Counted from the stretch's first letter, positions 18,401-25,478 are shown. The stretch is DNA of 25,478 nucleotides from Candidatus Aminicenantota bacterium (GCA_020355945.1 CP070627.1:4002017-4027494); one strand, 5' to 3'. The notes: generated by a model from the sequence alone, not told the origin. Numbers and translations are program-made.

Positions 18401-21400
18401 TCCATCGACCGTCCACCAATAATCCCAACCATATCTCCCGGTTCAACATTTTTTGATCGCAATAGGCGGGCCAGTTGATCGGATTTTTTATCTAATTCCT
18501 TATAAGAAAGATGCCCCTCTTCCCACCTGCACCTGTCACGCCGGTACGCACCTGTCTCCTTTTTGCCTGTCATTTGCCCTATAAGGGCTATATGGTCCGG
18601 GGCTTGTTCTACCTGGTCCGCAAACAACTCATGAATGGTTTTATCCCGGTGATAACCAGTGGAGGTGGCATTAAAATCAACCAATATTTGCTTTTTCTCT
18701 TCTTCATTAATAATCTCAATTTCAGACAATCTTATTCCCGGTTCTGCCAGTACGCGGAATAAAACCCCCTGGAAATAACGGATAAACCGATGAATCGTCT
18801 CCTCTCGAAAAAGTCGGGTACAGTATTCCAGGTTAAATACCAACATGCCCTGGAGCTCTGCTGCAAATAAGGTCATATCAAATTTTGATATTTTCGATCG
18901 ATACCCATAGGATTTGAGGGTTTGGGTAAACCCTCTATCGCGGGGGGAGGCCACCTGGATGTTATATAATGTGAACACCACGTCAAACAACGGGTTTCTA
19001 CCAATATCCCTTTCCACCGATATTTGCTCCACCAGCTCCTCAAAAGGGTATTCCTGGTTCTCAAATGCGTGTAGGGTGTTTTCCCGTACCTGTTGAAGAA
19101 AATCTCGATAGGTAAGATGGTTGAGGGGTTGGCTCCTCAGGGCCAGTGTATTAACAAACATCCCGACAATGGGTTTCAGATCCGGGTGACGACGACCAGC
19201 CACCGGCGTTCCGATGATGATATCTTCTTTCCCGCTTATTTTGGATAAAAACACATTAAAAATAGCCAACAATACCATATATAGGGTGGCACCTTCCCGG
19301 GATGCCAGGGTTTTAAGGCCGTTGGTCTCTGCTGGCCCAATGGAAAACTCTAACCGATCCCCTTCAAAACTTTGGGTAACCGGCCGTGGATAATCAAAGG
19401 GTAAATCCAACAAGGGGATTTCATCCCGGAACCGGGCTGTCCACCAGGTTTCCTGCTGTTTTACCGCGGTTTTCCAGGTTTCAAGGGTTTGCCATTGGGC
19501 ATAATCTTTGTACTGGAGTTGTAAGGGGGATAACTCTTCCCCGGAATAAAAAGCCATCACATCCTGGACCAAAATCTCCTGGGATGTACCGTCCGTGATG
19601 ATATGATGCAGGTCTACCATAAGAATATCCCTTTTTCCCTCGATTTTTATCAATCCCACCCGCAGAAGCGGTGCTTCTGACAAATCAAAAGGGCGGATGA
19701 ACGCTTTTATAGTACTGGCATGGTCCATGGAACCCGAAGCATGGGAAGCACTTGAGGGCAAACACTCCATGCTAAAACATTCAATCTCGAAATCCACAGT
19801 TTCATGTATTCTCTGGACATGAACTTCATTCTTCATAATGAAAGAAGTACGTAAACTTTCATGCCTGGCAATCAACTTCCTGGAACTTTGTTCCAGCTTT
19901 TGACGGTCAATGGGTTCTTCTGAAATCATCACATAAGGCATATTGTAAGCGATGGTTCCCGGGATCATCTGCTCCACGATAACCAACCGTTTCTGGGCAG
20001 AGGAAAGGGGATAATAGTCTTTTTTTTCCACCGGGTCGATGGCTGCATAGGTTTCCTCCTCGACTCCGCCAATATACTGCGAAAGACCACGGATGGTGGG
20101 ATTCTTGAATAACTCCACCAGGGGGATTTTTATATTTAATTTCTTGTGAATGCGAGAGATCAATATGGTGGCTTTTAACGAATGACCACCCAGGTCAAAG
20201 AAATTGGTGTCAATACCAATACCACCTTTGTCTACAGCCATCACCTCAGCCCATACCTCCACCAGGTCCTCTTCCGATTCATTCCTGGGTGCCACATACA
20301 CTGCCCGGTCTTTCCCGGGCCCTGGCCCTGGTAAAGCCTTCATATCAGGCTTCCCGGTAGAGGTCAACGGGATCTTCTCTAAAGTTATAAAATGGGTGGG
20401 CACCATATAATGAGGCAACTGACCCATCAGGTACTCTTTAACCTCTGACCAGCTAATACCGCCGCAAGAATCAACCGAACCCGGCACAATATAAGCACAA
20501 AGATATTTATCACCGTTATCATCCTCCCTGGGAATGACAATAGCCTCTTTTATGCGTTTATGGCTTAATAATTGTGTTTCTATTTCTCCCAGTTCAATAC
20601 GAAATCCCCTAACTTTAACCTGGCGGTCAATACGGCCCAAAAATTCAATATTGCCATCCAATAACCACCGCGCTAAATCACCGGTTTTGTATAATTTTTT
20701 AGGAATATAGGTCCTATAGGACTTATAAGACCTATTGAAATTAGAAAGAAATTTTTCTATAGTTAATTCCGGTTGGTTTAAATACCCACGGGCTACACTC
20801 TCACCGGCAATGCATAACTCTCCGGCTGCTCCCACCGGGACCGGGACCAAATCACTATCCAAAATATAAGCCCGGTAATTCATCAACGGTTTTCCTATGG
20901 GAATACTTTTTCCTGTTTCTATATCCTTACACAGGTAAAAAGTGGCGTTGATGGTAGTTTCTGTGGGCCCATAGATATTGATGATATGCTCCACGTCAAA
21001 GGTATCTGTTAACGCCCGGTAAAGTTCGGTGTCAAAAATATCCCCACCAACAAAAAGATACTTTAACCGAATCTGCTTATTCTCAATATTTTCCAGCAAA
21101 ATTTTCATGTAAGCCGGCACAATGTTGAGGATATCAATACGCTTTTGATGAACAAATCGCCACAATTTCAAAGAGTCCTTACGGGTTTCTTCATCAATCA
21201 GATGCACCTTTGCACCCGTGATTAACGGGGAAAAAATGTGCATCACAGAAACATCAAAAGTAAATGCAGCTAACAAAAGATAATTCAGACGGCTGTCAAA
21301 ATGAAATCGCTTCCTGAGCCCGGTAAGCTGGTTGACCAGGTTACCATGTTGGATCATCACACCCTTGGGAATGCCTGTGGAACCGGAGGTATAAATAATA

Positions 21401-24291
21401 TAAGCCAGGTCAGAGGATCTATTGAGCGGTAAAGGATTCTCTAGCGATTGCTCAGACACTCCGGGAGGCAATTGATTCATCAACAGGATTTCCCGAGTCC
21501 CGGGTCTATCGAATTCCCTTTTCTTTTCCAGGAAAGCCAGGCCGGGGATATCTTTTAAAACCGATGGCCCAGGGAGTTTTTTGTTATTTTCTAAAATTTT
21601 TCCAATGAGTTCGGCAAAAGTGATTTCCCCTTCCCCTACCACAGCCAGATCAATGGCACTGTCTTTTAACATGATGTTATAATTACTGGTGGCATAAGGA
21701 CCACCGGCAATGATGGGAATATCCGGCTTCCACTGTTTGATGAAGGCAATGGTTTCATGAAAGAAATCCTTATAAAAGTTTAAGGTTCTTATACCAATCA
21801 CATGGGGATTAAAATCATCGATGAGCTGCTTTAATTGTTCAAAGCTGTCGAAATCTATCCGGGATTTGACGATTTTCCCGTTGATTCTACTGCCAAAGGT
21901 GCGATACAAATGGGTGAGTAAGTAAAGTAATCCCAGGGGTGGTTCCACCACATCGTACATGATCCTGGTATGATGGGTGAAATATTGAGACAGGTCCAAC
22001 AGCAGAACCCTCAATGCATCTTCCCGGGGCATTATTTGGGGGAAGTACGCTTTTAACTCCAGGTTGAACCCGGGAACCACACCGTAATCCGGTGGTAAGA
22101 ACTCTCCCCTTATCTGGTCACGCGATAGACCGGCATAATCCAGCAGTTCTTCAAAACGGTTGATCTCCACCGGCAAGTAGCTGTTGTACTTCTGCACCAG
22201 CTCATCTTCGGAGAGTACCTTCATTTGATAAGGGAGTACATCCAAAAGCCGTTCTTTTGCCATAAAATATTCATTCAAAAATTCCGCCTGGTATTTTCGG
22301 GTAAAACTCTCAGGAAAAGGAAGGGTTTCAGGCAGCTCATGGTAGGCTAAGTCTGCGGAACGCTCAATGGCCTCCCGGGATATCCCATGGTCCACAGCAA
22401 TCCGGGCCATATCGGAATTGGGATATATATTCAATACATGAATATAAGGAAAATGCACCCATTTGATCCGTTTAATGAACTCCAACGAGTCCCTGGCCTC
22501 CTCTTCGGACTCAGTGGGAATACCATGAAGAATCTGCAGTTCCAATATCACTTGCGGGTGATTCTCAGTGATGTACCGGATATTTTCCTCTAATTTTTTA
22601 AGATTTAAGTTTTTCCGTACCAGTTTTTGCAGCCTGGGTGAGGTGGTTTCCAATGCCAGGTCCATGGTAATGGTCCCTGCCTCTACCATTAAGTCGATAT
22701 ACTCCGGGGTCAATATATCCCCCCGGATGCCATTGGGGAAATGAAGATGTACCTTTAAGCCGTTCCGGATAATTAACTGGAACAATTTGCTGCTCTCTTT
22801 GATATTGATATTAGGCAGGTCATCCACAAAAGCAAAGCGCCGGATTCCTAGCTGGTAGTAAAGGTTAATTTCTTCAAACACATTTTCAGCAGAACGAAGT
22901 ATATATTTCCTGGGCCATATTTTGAAGCAATAAGCGCAATTATACACGCATCCCCGGCTCATATGGATGGTGATACTGTTTTTTACCATGGCCTGTCCGA
23001 TAAAGGGTCTATATTTTTCATAGTCGATAAGTGAGCGATTTGGAAATTGTAAGCGGTCTAAGTCTTCCACCTGGGCACGGCAGGGGGTAAGATAAGGCTG
23101 AGCCGAAAGACGCTCAAATCCCCGCAAAGCAGCAAACGAAAATGCACCGGTACACTTCCCTGTGGTCAATAAACATCCCGCGCGGCTGTCTTGCAAAAGA
23201 GATTCAACCCTCTTTTGAGGCGCGGCAGGGTCAATGGGAAGATACGCCCCATCTGCCTTTAATACCCCCAATATTGCTGTAATCATTTCCATAGAGGGTT
23301 CCAACATAATTGCCGCAATACTGTCGGGTTTAACACCCTGTGCCCGCAGGAAACGGGCCAATTGATTCGCTTTTTCATTTAATTCTTTATAAGAAAGATG
23401 CCCCGCTTGCCCTACCAGGGCTACATGGTCCGGGGTTTTCTCTACCTGCTCTTCTAATAATTGATGAATTGTTTTACCGGTGGGATAATCCCCGGCAGTG
23501 GAATTAAACACCTCCAATACCTGGTTTCTCTCTTCTTTTGACAGGGGCGAGATATCAATGATAGCAGCATCCGGTTTTGCCAGTGCCTGGTCCACCAGGT
23601 GAGTAAAATGAGAAATAATGTGTTCGATGGTACTTTTGTGGTAACGTAATGTATCATACTCCACCTCCCCCTCCAGGCCGCTGCCTGTGTTGATAAAAGA
23701 GAAAAGTACGGTGAAGGGAATATCCCCAAAGTAACTTTTATCATGAATGTTTTGTAGTAAAATGGCTGTCTCAAAGAAGGGAAAATCATCTCCCGGACCA
23801 GCGATATTTAGCTGCTCCTTCAATATCTCCAGGGGATACCGGTAATGTTCGGTGGCCCGGGCAATGGTCTCCCTTATTTGCAGCAGCAATTCTTTAAAAG
23901 TCATGCTCTCTTTTATTTGATTTCTTAATACCAATACTGTATTGATAATAAGCGAAGGATCAACCGCCTGCCGGTAAATAGGTGTACCGGTTAGAATATC
24001 GATGGTCCCGGTGTGTTTGTGCAGCAAAAGCACCAACCCTGCCGTCAGTATCATGTGAAGGGTATGGTCAACCCCACGGCTTATCTTCATCAATTGAGAC
24101 ACCAGGTGAGATGGGAGTTCAAACCTAAGGGGTCCTGATTTTCGCACTTCACGGCTGCTGGTTTTATAGTCATAAAGAAACCGGCTTTTGACCCATTGAC
24201 CGGAGAATTGGTTCAGCCAATAGTCCCGTTCTCTAATGTTTTGATGGGCCGCTATTGCTGCTTTTCCCGGAATTTTTCCATTTTCTCCCAT
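15403..24291 (-). CDS. NRPS: half-C, A1 interrupted by radical SAM-B12 insert, PCP, C, A2, PCP, C
   Basis: A 2962-residue megasynthase. Residues 1-250 match only the C-terminal lobe of a C domain (RERDYWLNQF, DILTGTPIYRQ) and lack HHxxxDG. A1 (about 255-1320) has its A1 and A2 cores (LSYKEL, GAYLPIDP), then an insert (about 378-920) with a radical SAM core and a B12-binding domain. It resumes at YTSGSTGIPKG (about 965), NIYGPTETT, YKTGDLARWL, GRIDRQVKVRGFRIELGEIE and STGKPD. PCP1 is S1371. C (about 1424-1870) has HHIITDG at H1562. A2 (about 1880-2430) has all cores, and its pocket reads DAFWLGGTFK (valine-like). PCP2 is S2462. The last C (from about 2517) has HHIISDG at H2651 and donates to the A3-PCP of the next protein. 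No epimerase is present. The A1 pocket reads about DVMNFGIINK, unassigned. The ATG at 24291 has GGAGG 5 bases upstream; a GTG at 24303 has none. The gap to the next gene is about 50 bases, so both belong to one operon. Confidence 0.93.
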   Translation of the reverse strand: MGENGKIPGKAAIAAHQNIRERDYWLNQFSGQWVKSRFLYDYKTSSREVRKSGPLRFELPSHLVSQLMKISRGVDHTLHMILTAGLVLLLHKHTGTIDILTGTPIYRQAVDPSLIINTVLVLRNQIKESMTFKELLLQIRETIARATEHYRYPLEILKEQLNIAGPGDDFPFFETAILLQNIHDKSYFGDIPFTVLFSFINTGSGLEGEVEYDTLRYHKSTIEHIISHFTHLVDQALAKPDAAIIDISPLSKEERNQVLEVFNSTAGDYPTGKTIHQLLEEQVEKTPDHVALVGQAGHLSYKELNEKANQLARFLRAQGVKPDSIAAIMLEPSMEMITAILGVLKADGAYLPIDPAAPQKRVESLLQDSRAGCLLTTGKCTGAFSFAALRGFERLSAQPYLTPCRAQVEDLDRLQFPNRSLIDYEKYRPFIGQAMVKNSITIHMSRGCVYNCAYCFKIWPRKYILRSAENVFEEINLYYQLGIRRFAFVDDLPNINIKESSKLFQLIIRNGLKVHLHFPNGIRGDILTPEYIDLMVEAGTITMDLALETTSPRLQKLVRKNLNLKKLEENIRYITENHPQVILELQILHGIPTESEEEARDSLEFIKRIKWVHFPYIHVLNIYPNSDMARIAVDHGISREAIERSADLAYHELPETLPFPESFTRKYQAEFLNEYFMAKERLLDVLPYQMKVLSEDELVQKYNSYLPVEINRFEELLDYAGLSRDQIRGEFLPPDYGVVPGFNLELKAYFPQIMPREDALRVLLLDLSQYFTHHTRIMYDVVEPPLGLLYLLTHLYRTFGSRINGKIVKSRIDFDSFEQLKQLIDDFNPHVIGIRTLNFYKDFFHETIAFIKQWKPDIPIIAGGPYATSNYNIMLKDSAIDLAVVGEGEITFAELIGKILENNKKLPGPSVLKDIPGLAFLEKKREFDRPGTREILLMNQLPPGVSEQSLENPLPLNRSSDLAYIIYTSGSTGIPKGVMIQHGNLVNQLTGLRKRFHFDSRLNYLLLAAFTFDVSVMHIFSPLITGAKVHLIDEETRKDSLKLWRFVHQKRIDILNIVPAYMKILLENIENKQIRLKYLFVGGDIFDTELYRALTDTFDVEHIINIYGPTETTINATFYLCKDIETGKSIPIGKPLMNYRAYILDSDLVPVPVGAAGELCIAGESVARGYLNQPELTIEKFLSNFNRSYKSYRTYIPKKLYKTGDLARWLLDGNIEFLGRIDRQVKVRGFRIELGEIETQLLSHKRIKEAIVIPREDDNGDKYLCAYIVPGSVDSCGGISWSEVKEYLMGQLPHYMVPTHFITLEKIPLTSTGKPDMKALPGPGPGKDRAVYVAPRNESEEDLVEVWAEVMAVDKGGIGIDTNFFDLGGHSLKATILISRIHKKLNIKIPLVELFKNPTIRGLSQYIGGVEEETYAAIDPVEKKDYYPLSSAQKRLVIVEQMIPGTIAYNMPYVMISEEPIDRQKLEQSSRKLIARHESLRTSFIMKNEVHVQRIHETVDFEIECFSMECLPSSASHASGSMDHASTIKAFIRPFDLSEAPLLRVGLIKIEGKRDILMVDLHHIITDGTSQEILVQDVMAFYSGEELSPLQLQYKDYAQWQTLETWKTAVKQQETWWTARFRDEIPLLDLPFDYPRPVTQSFEGDRLEFSIGPAETNGLKTLASREGATLYMVLLAIFNVFLSKISGKEDIIIGTPVAGRRHPDLKPIVGMFVNTLALRSQPLNHLTYRDFLQQVRENTLHAFENQEYPFEELVEQISVERDIGRNPLFDVVFTLYNIQVASPRDRGFTQTLKSYGYRSKISKFDMTLFAAELQGMLVFNLEYCTRLFREETIHRFIRYFQGVLFRVLAEPGIRLSEIEIINEEEKKQILVDFNATSTGYHRDKTIHELFADQVEQAPDHIALIGQMTGKKETGAYRRDRCRWEEGHLSYKELDKKSDQLARLLRSKNVEPGDMVGIIGGRSMEMIIGILGILKTGGAYLPIDADYPEERKNYMKADSRAKILLTAEEIISASKDTAFPLRLSRRYAPGTTLAYVMYTSGSTGRPKGVMVKHRNVVRLVKNTNFVELNPGTRILQTGAPVFDATTFEIWGSLLNGGQLALVRKDIILDAHQLGEALKKFEINTLWLSSPLFNQLALENIRLFSPLRYLLVGGDVLSPSHINKVKEEFPGLNIINGYGPTENTTFSATYLIEKEFRHNIPIGRPIANSTAYIVGKHHHLQPIGVVGELWVGGDGVSQGYLNDPGLTAEKFGHDLWDYRYYHDRKIKSFLGGPGGRFFKKAPLAAGGKLYKTGDLARWLPDGNVEFLGRMDFQVKISGYRIELGEIENHLLKYPGVKEAVVITRKSDKEDRYVAAYIVLSPGGRSDQIPGSAVVSQLREFLSRDLPDYMIPAFFVTLEKIPLTPNGKVDRKMLPEPTAGERGEDYVAPRNSVEMKLVELWSAALGIDKENISIDANFFQLGGNSLKAAQMTARIHRTFQAKVSLGDIFKTPTVKDVALIISKAETTPFSDLEIVEEKEFYQLSYNQRRLWIISQLEPGTAAYNMPEHIVFTHKVDEDSLKKAIHKIIQRHDSLRTGFKAINKTPVQFVVPRQVDIPFKGIDLSSREENEKQQQLKQILAQEAETPFDLTRPPLLRFVLVKVGEEEFHLAYNMHHIISDGFSMQIMKKEFIYLYEKYRKKQPAELEPLTLQYKDFAVWQDKQLESPGVKQQSHRFWKKILEKQLVPVRLPLDSLQDSDTREGAAYRCVITQKTKDQLNQLAQSLHTSLFIVILSLFNILLSRVSGQEDIVIGLPVSGRDHISFQQMVGFFVNTIILDTHVDDDITFSEFLDKVNVNVLEALQHQGYPLEMVLDDLNMKFPQINVFFNMLNLDPGTLARELDSLESYHAEESIDVKFDLMVYISEYKNGIELVCNYKKAMFKPSTISSIMERYLRVIDFFTAHPGKRIFDYKQAKPPGKKRSLKRN
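17448..17481. repeat. REP-like hairpin in the A2 adenylation domain
   Basis: CCAGGGGGGC (17448-17457) and GCCCCCCTGG (17472-17481) form a perfect 10-base stem; the 14-base loop (TTTTTT then GAAAAAT) can largely pair too. It is read in frame as part of SFLGGPGGRFFKKAPLAAGG, between the A6 and A7 core motifs, directly before KLYKTGDLARWL. Neighbouring A domains have no such glycine-rich segment at this point. Confidence 0.8.
18209..18234 (+). repeat. 26-base repeat, copy 1 (inverted relative to 18527-18552)
   Basis: Starts GGTGCGTACCGG and ends GACAGGCGCAG. It matches the reverse complement of 18527-18552 at 25 of 26 positions. On the coding strand it gives part of LRLSRRYAPGT, in the loop just before the A3 core of the A2 adenylation domain. 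Confidence 0.8.
18527..18552 (-). repeat. 26-base repeat, copy 2, opposite orientation
   Basis: The reverse complement differs from copy 1 by a single base. It lies in an extra segment of about 18 residues (TGKKETGAYRRDRCRWEEG) between LIGQ and LSYKEL. The A1 domain of the same protein has only AGH at this place, so the segment looks inserted. The frame is kept although the two copies are read in opposite orientations. Confidence 0.8.
20707..20733 (-). repeat. Three imperfect 9-base repeats with a 12-base palindrome in A1
   Basis: ATAGGTCCT, ATAGGACTT and ATAAGACCT follow one another and encode RSYKSYRTY on the coding strand. GTCCTATAGGAC (20711-20722) is a perfect palindrome across the first two units. 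The position is again the loop between A6 and A7, directly before PKKLYKTGDLARWL, the same loop that holds the hairpin in A2. Confidence 0.75.
21530..23157 (-). other. Radical SAM plus cobalamin-binding insert between A2 and A3 of A1
   Basis: About 540 residues (378-920 of the NRPS) interrupt the adenylation domain. First comes a linker (VEDLDRLQFPNRSLIDYEKY) and a radical SAM core with MSRGCVYNCAYCFK (C448-x3-C452-x2-C455), FAFVDDLPNIN, MDLALETTSPRLQKLVRKN and LELQILHGIPTESEEE. From about residue 757 comes a B12-binding fold: RVLLLDL, EPPLGLLYLLTHL, VIGIRTLNFYKD, IPIIAGGPYATSNYNI, LAVVGEGEITFAELI, IPGLAFL. These are the signatures of class B (cobalamin-dependent) radical SAM proteins, which normally carry the B12 domain first. 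Known class B members include methyltransferases acting at unactivated carbons. By inference the insert modifies the amino acid activated by A1 or held on PCP1. Confidence 0.9.
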
Positions 24292-24324
24292 TTTTGCCTC
24301 CACCGGCCAGGGTGTGGGCGACCG

Positions 24325-25478
24325 CTAGAACTCGAAATCGGCCTCAGGTACTTCTATCTCCTGGTTGAATAATCCATGAGTAATAGCGATATCTTTTAAT
24401 TTAATGTCTTTGTTGTTCGTAACCATGCCAATGATTTCTTTGAAATTTTGAATAAACAACCGGATGGTTTCCGCTTTGAACAGGCGGGTACAATAGAGTA
24501 ATCGAAAGGAAATAGTCTCTTCCTTTTCAATGGCGTGAAACATAATATCAAACTGGGTGATTTTTTCCTCGAATTTTAAGCGTTTAAAAACCAATCCTTT
24601 AATGAGTTGATTTTGAGAGTCGGACCCTCCCGGGGCCATATTCTGTACGGCAAACATGGTATCAAATAAGCTCTGCCTGGCAGGGTTAGGTGCAATACCC
24701 AACCGGTTCACCAATACTTCAAATTGATAATCCTGGTTCTCATAGGCTTTTAATGCATTGTCTTTTACTTCTTTAAGAAATTGGGCAAAGGTTTTCATTG
24801 GTGTTGGATAATTCCGCATGGCCAGGGTATTGACAAACATACCGATCAGGTTTTCCAGGTCTGCATGAGGACGTCCGGCAATCGGTGTCCCCACCACAAT
24901 GTCTTCTTGACCACTGTATTTGGACAATAAGATCGTATAAACTGCCAGGAGCGACATGTAAAGGGTGGCACCATGTGCCAATGCCAGTTGCCGCACCTTA
25001 GCCGAAGAATCCTTATCCAGTATAAACTCAATATAATCACCTTCAAAACTTTGCGCCCCAGGCCTGAAAAAATCAGTGGGCATGTTCAATACCGGTATCT
25101 CTCCAGGAAATACCTCCAACCAGTATGCTTCTTGTTTTTTTATGATCTCAGACTCCAGCATCCGGTTCTGCCACGCTGTGAAATCTTTATATTGGATTCG
25201 CAATTCCGGCAGTTGATTGCCCTTGTACAGATCTACAAATTCCCGGACAAATATCCAGGAGGTGGTACCATCCCGGATAATATGGTGAATATCATGGATA
25301 AACAGGTATTTTTGCGGCGATAACCGGACCAGGCCTACTCTCAGCAGCGGAGGTTTTCCCAGGTCAAAGGGGCGAATAAAACGTTTGATTATGTTTCCCA
25401 CTCCCGGGGGCAAATCCCCGGTCCCCTCGGGTTCAACTTTAACCCCCACCCGGGAATACTCAATCTCAAAATCCACCT
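24325..25478 (-). CDS. C-terminal condensation domain of an upstream NRPS (runs off the right edge)
   Basis: 384 codons are visible, open to the window edge, so the true start lies outside; the GTG at 25476 is internal. The sequence is a condensation domain from the N-lobe (VDFEIEYSRVG) onward, with the intact catalytic motif IHHIIRDGTT, then LQYKDFTAWQ-type RIQYKDFTAWQ, YWLEVFPGEIPVLNMPTDF, GQEDIVVGTPIAGRPH, LIGMFVNTLAMRN and YENQDYQFEVLVNRLG. It ends soon after LKDIAI, exactly where an A domain would normally begin, so this protein finishes on a C domain. The same split (C on one protein, A on the next) recurs between the next two proteins. The next gene starts 33 bases after its stop. It presumably passes the upstream peptide to the amino acid on PCP1. 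Confidence 0.9.
   Translation of the reverse strand, partial: VDFEIEYSRVGVKVEPEGTGDLPPGVGNIIKRFIRPFDLGKPPLLRVGLVRLSPQKYLFIHDIHHIIRDGTTSWIFVREFVDLYKGNQLPELRIQYKDFTAWQNRMLESEIIKKQEAYWLEVFPGEIPVLNMPTDFFRPGAQSFEGDYIEFILDKDSSAKVRQLALAHGATLYMSLLAVYTILLSKYSGQEDIVVGTPIAGRPHADLENLIGMFVNTLAMRNYPTPMKTFAQFLKEVKDNALKAYENQDYQFEVLVNRLGIAPNPARQSLFDTMFAVQNMAPGGSDSQNQLIKGLVFKRLKFEEKITQFDIMFHAIEKEETISFRLLYCTRLFKAETIRLFIQNFKEIIGMVTNNKDIKLKDIAITHGLFNQEIEVPEADFEF

Noticed and set aside
21530..23157. The radical SAM-B12 unit as a separate gene or a chimeric assembly
   Set aside because: The frame is open throughout, the A cores on both sides are intact and complementary, and codon use looks like the flanking NRPS. 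Only read mapping could exclude misassembly fully.
24292..24324. A frameshift splitting one NRPS into the upstream C protein and the 2962-residue protein
   Set aside because: The upstream protein ends with a complete C domain and the next starts with a second C-lobe behind a good GGAGG site. A single frameshift would not leave two C-terminal lobes.
1..25478. Sigma-54 (-24/-12) promoter controlled by the response regulator
   Set aside because: TGGCAC-like words occur only inside coding regions and none is followed by TTGC at the right spacing.
1..25478. CRISPR arrays, tRNA or rRNA genes, transposase genes
   Set aside because: No regularly spaced direct repeats of CRISPR length, no cloverleaf or rRNA segment, and no transposase-like protein could be recognised on either strand.

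Overview
The window is a stretch of a Gram-negative-type bacterial chromosome of moderate GC (mid-40s % by eye). Several predicted envelope proteins carry signal peptides, and one looks like an outer-membrane beta-barrel. A giant NRPS/PKS operon beside a DUF5916-type protein, with short in-frame repeats scattered through the megasynthases, suggests a member of Candidatus Aminicenantes or a related Acidobacteriota-like lineage. That placement is inference from gene content; no marker gene is present.

Left part (1-5079). The start of an XRE-type regulator runs leftward off the edge. Diverging from it, behind a textbook sigma-70 promoter, is an unrecognised small membrane protein. Next come a small secreted protein on the minus strand, a 331-base spacer with GC hairpins and two opposing promoters, and a plus-strand two-component pair: a membrane sensor histidine kinase and a sigma-54-activating NtrC-family response regulator.

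Middle part (5102-8191, minus strand). Two envelope genes form a likely operon behind their own promoter: a LolA-like periplasmic protein and a DUF5916 outer-membrane protein with a CBM9-like N-terminal domain.

Right part (8330-25478, minus strand, transcribed leftward). This is a biosynthetic operon whose promoter lies outside the window. In order of transcription it holds the C-terminal C domain of an upstream NRPS; a 2962-residue NRPS (half-C, A1, PCP, C, A2, PCP, C); a 1898-residue NRPS-PKS (A3, PCP, KS, AT, ACP, TE); and a HemN-like radical SAM enzyme overlapping the last stop codon by 4 bases. The inferred line adds residue X1 (A1), a valine-like residue (A2, pocket reads DAFWLGGTFK) and residue X3 (A3), then one unreduced C2 unit, followed by TE release.

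The standout is A1. Between its A2 and A3 core motifs sits an in-frame insert of about 540 residues carrying a complete radical SAM core (C448, C452, C455) followed by a cobalamin-binding domain. This is an interrupted adenylation domain with a B12-radical-SAM insert, and its two halves are in the reverse of the usual order. With the HemN-like enzyme, two radical SAM activities appear committed to one short peptide-ketide. The second theme is repeat invasion: a near-perfect 26-base inverted repeat pair, a REP-like hairpin and two 9-base tandem arrays all lie in frame in surface loops or linkers of the megasynthases.
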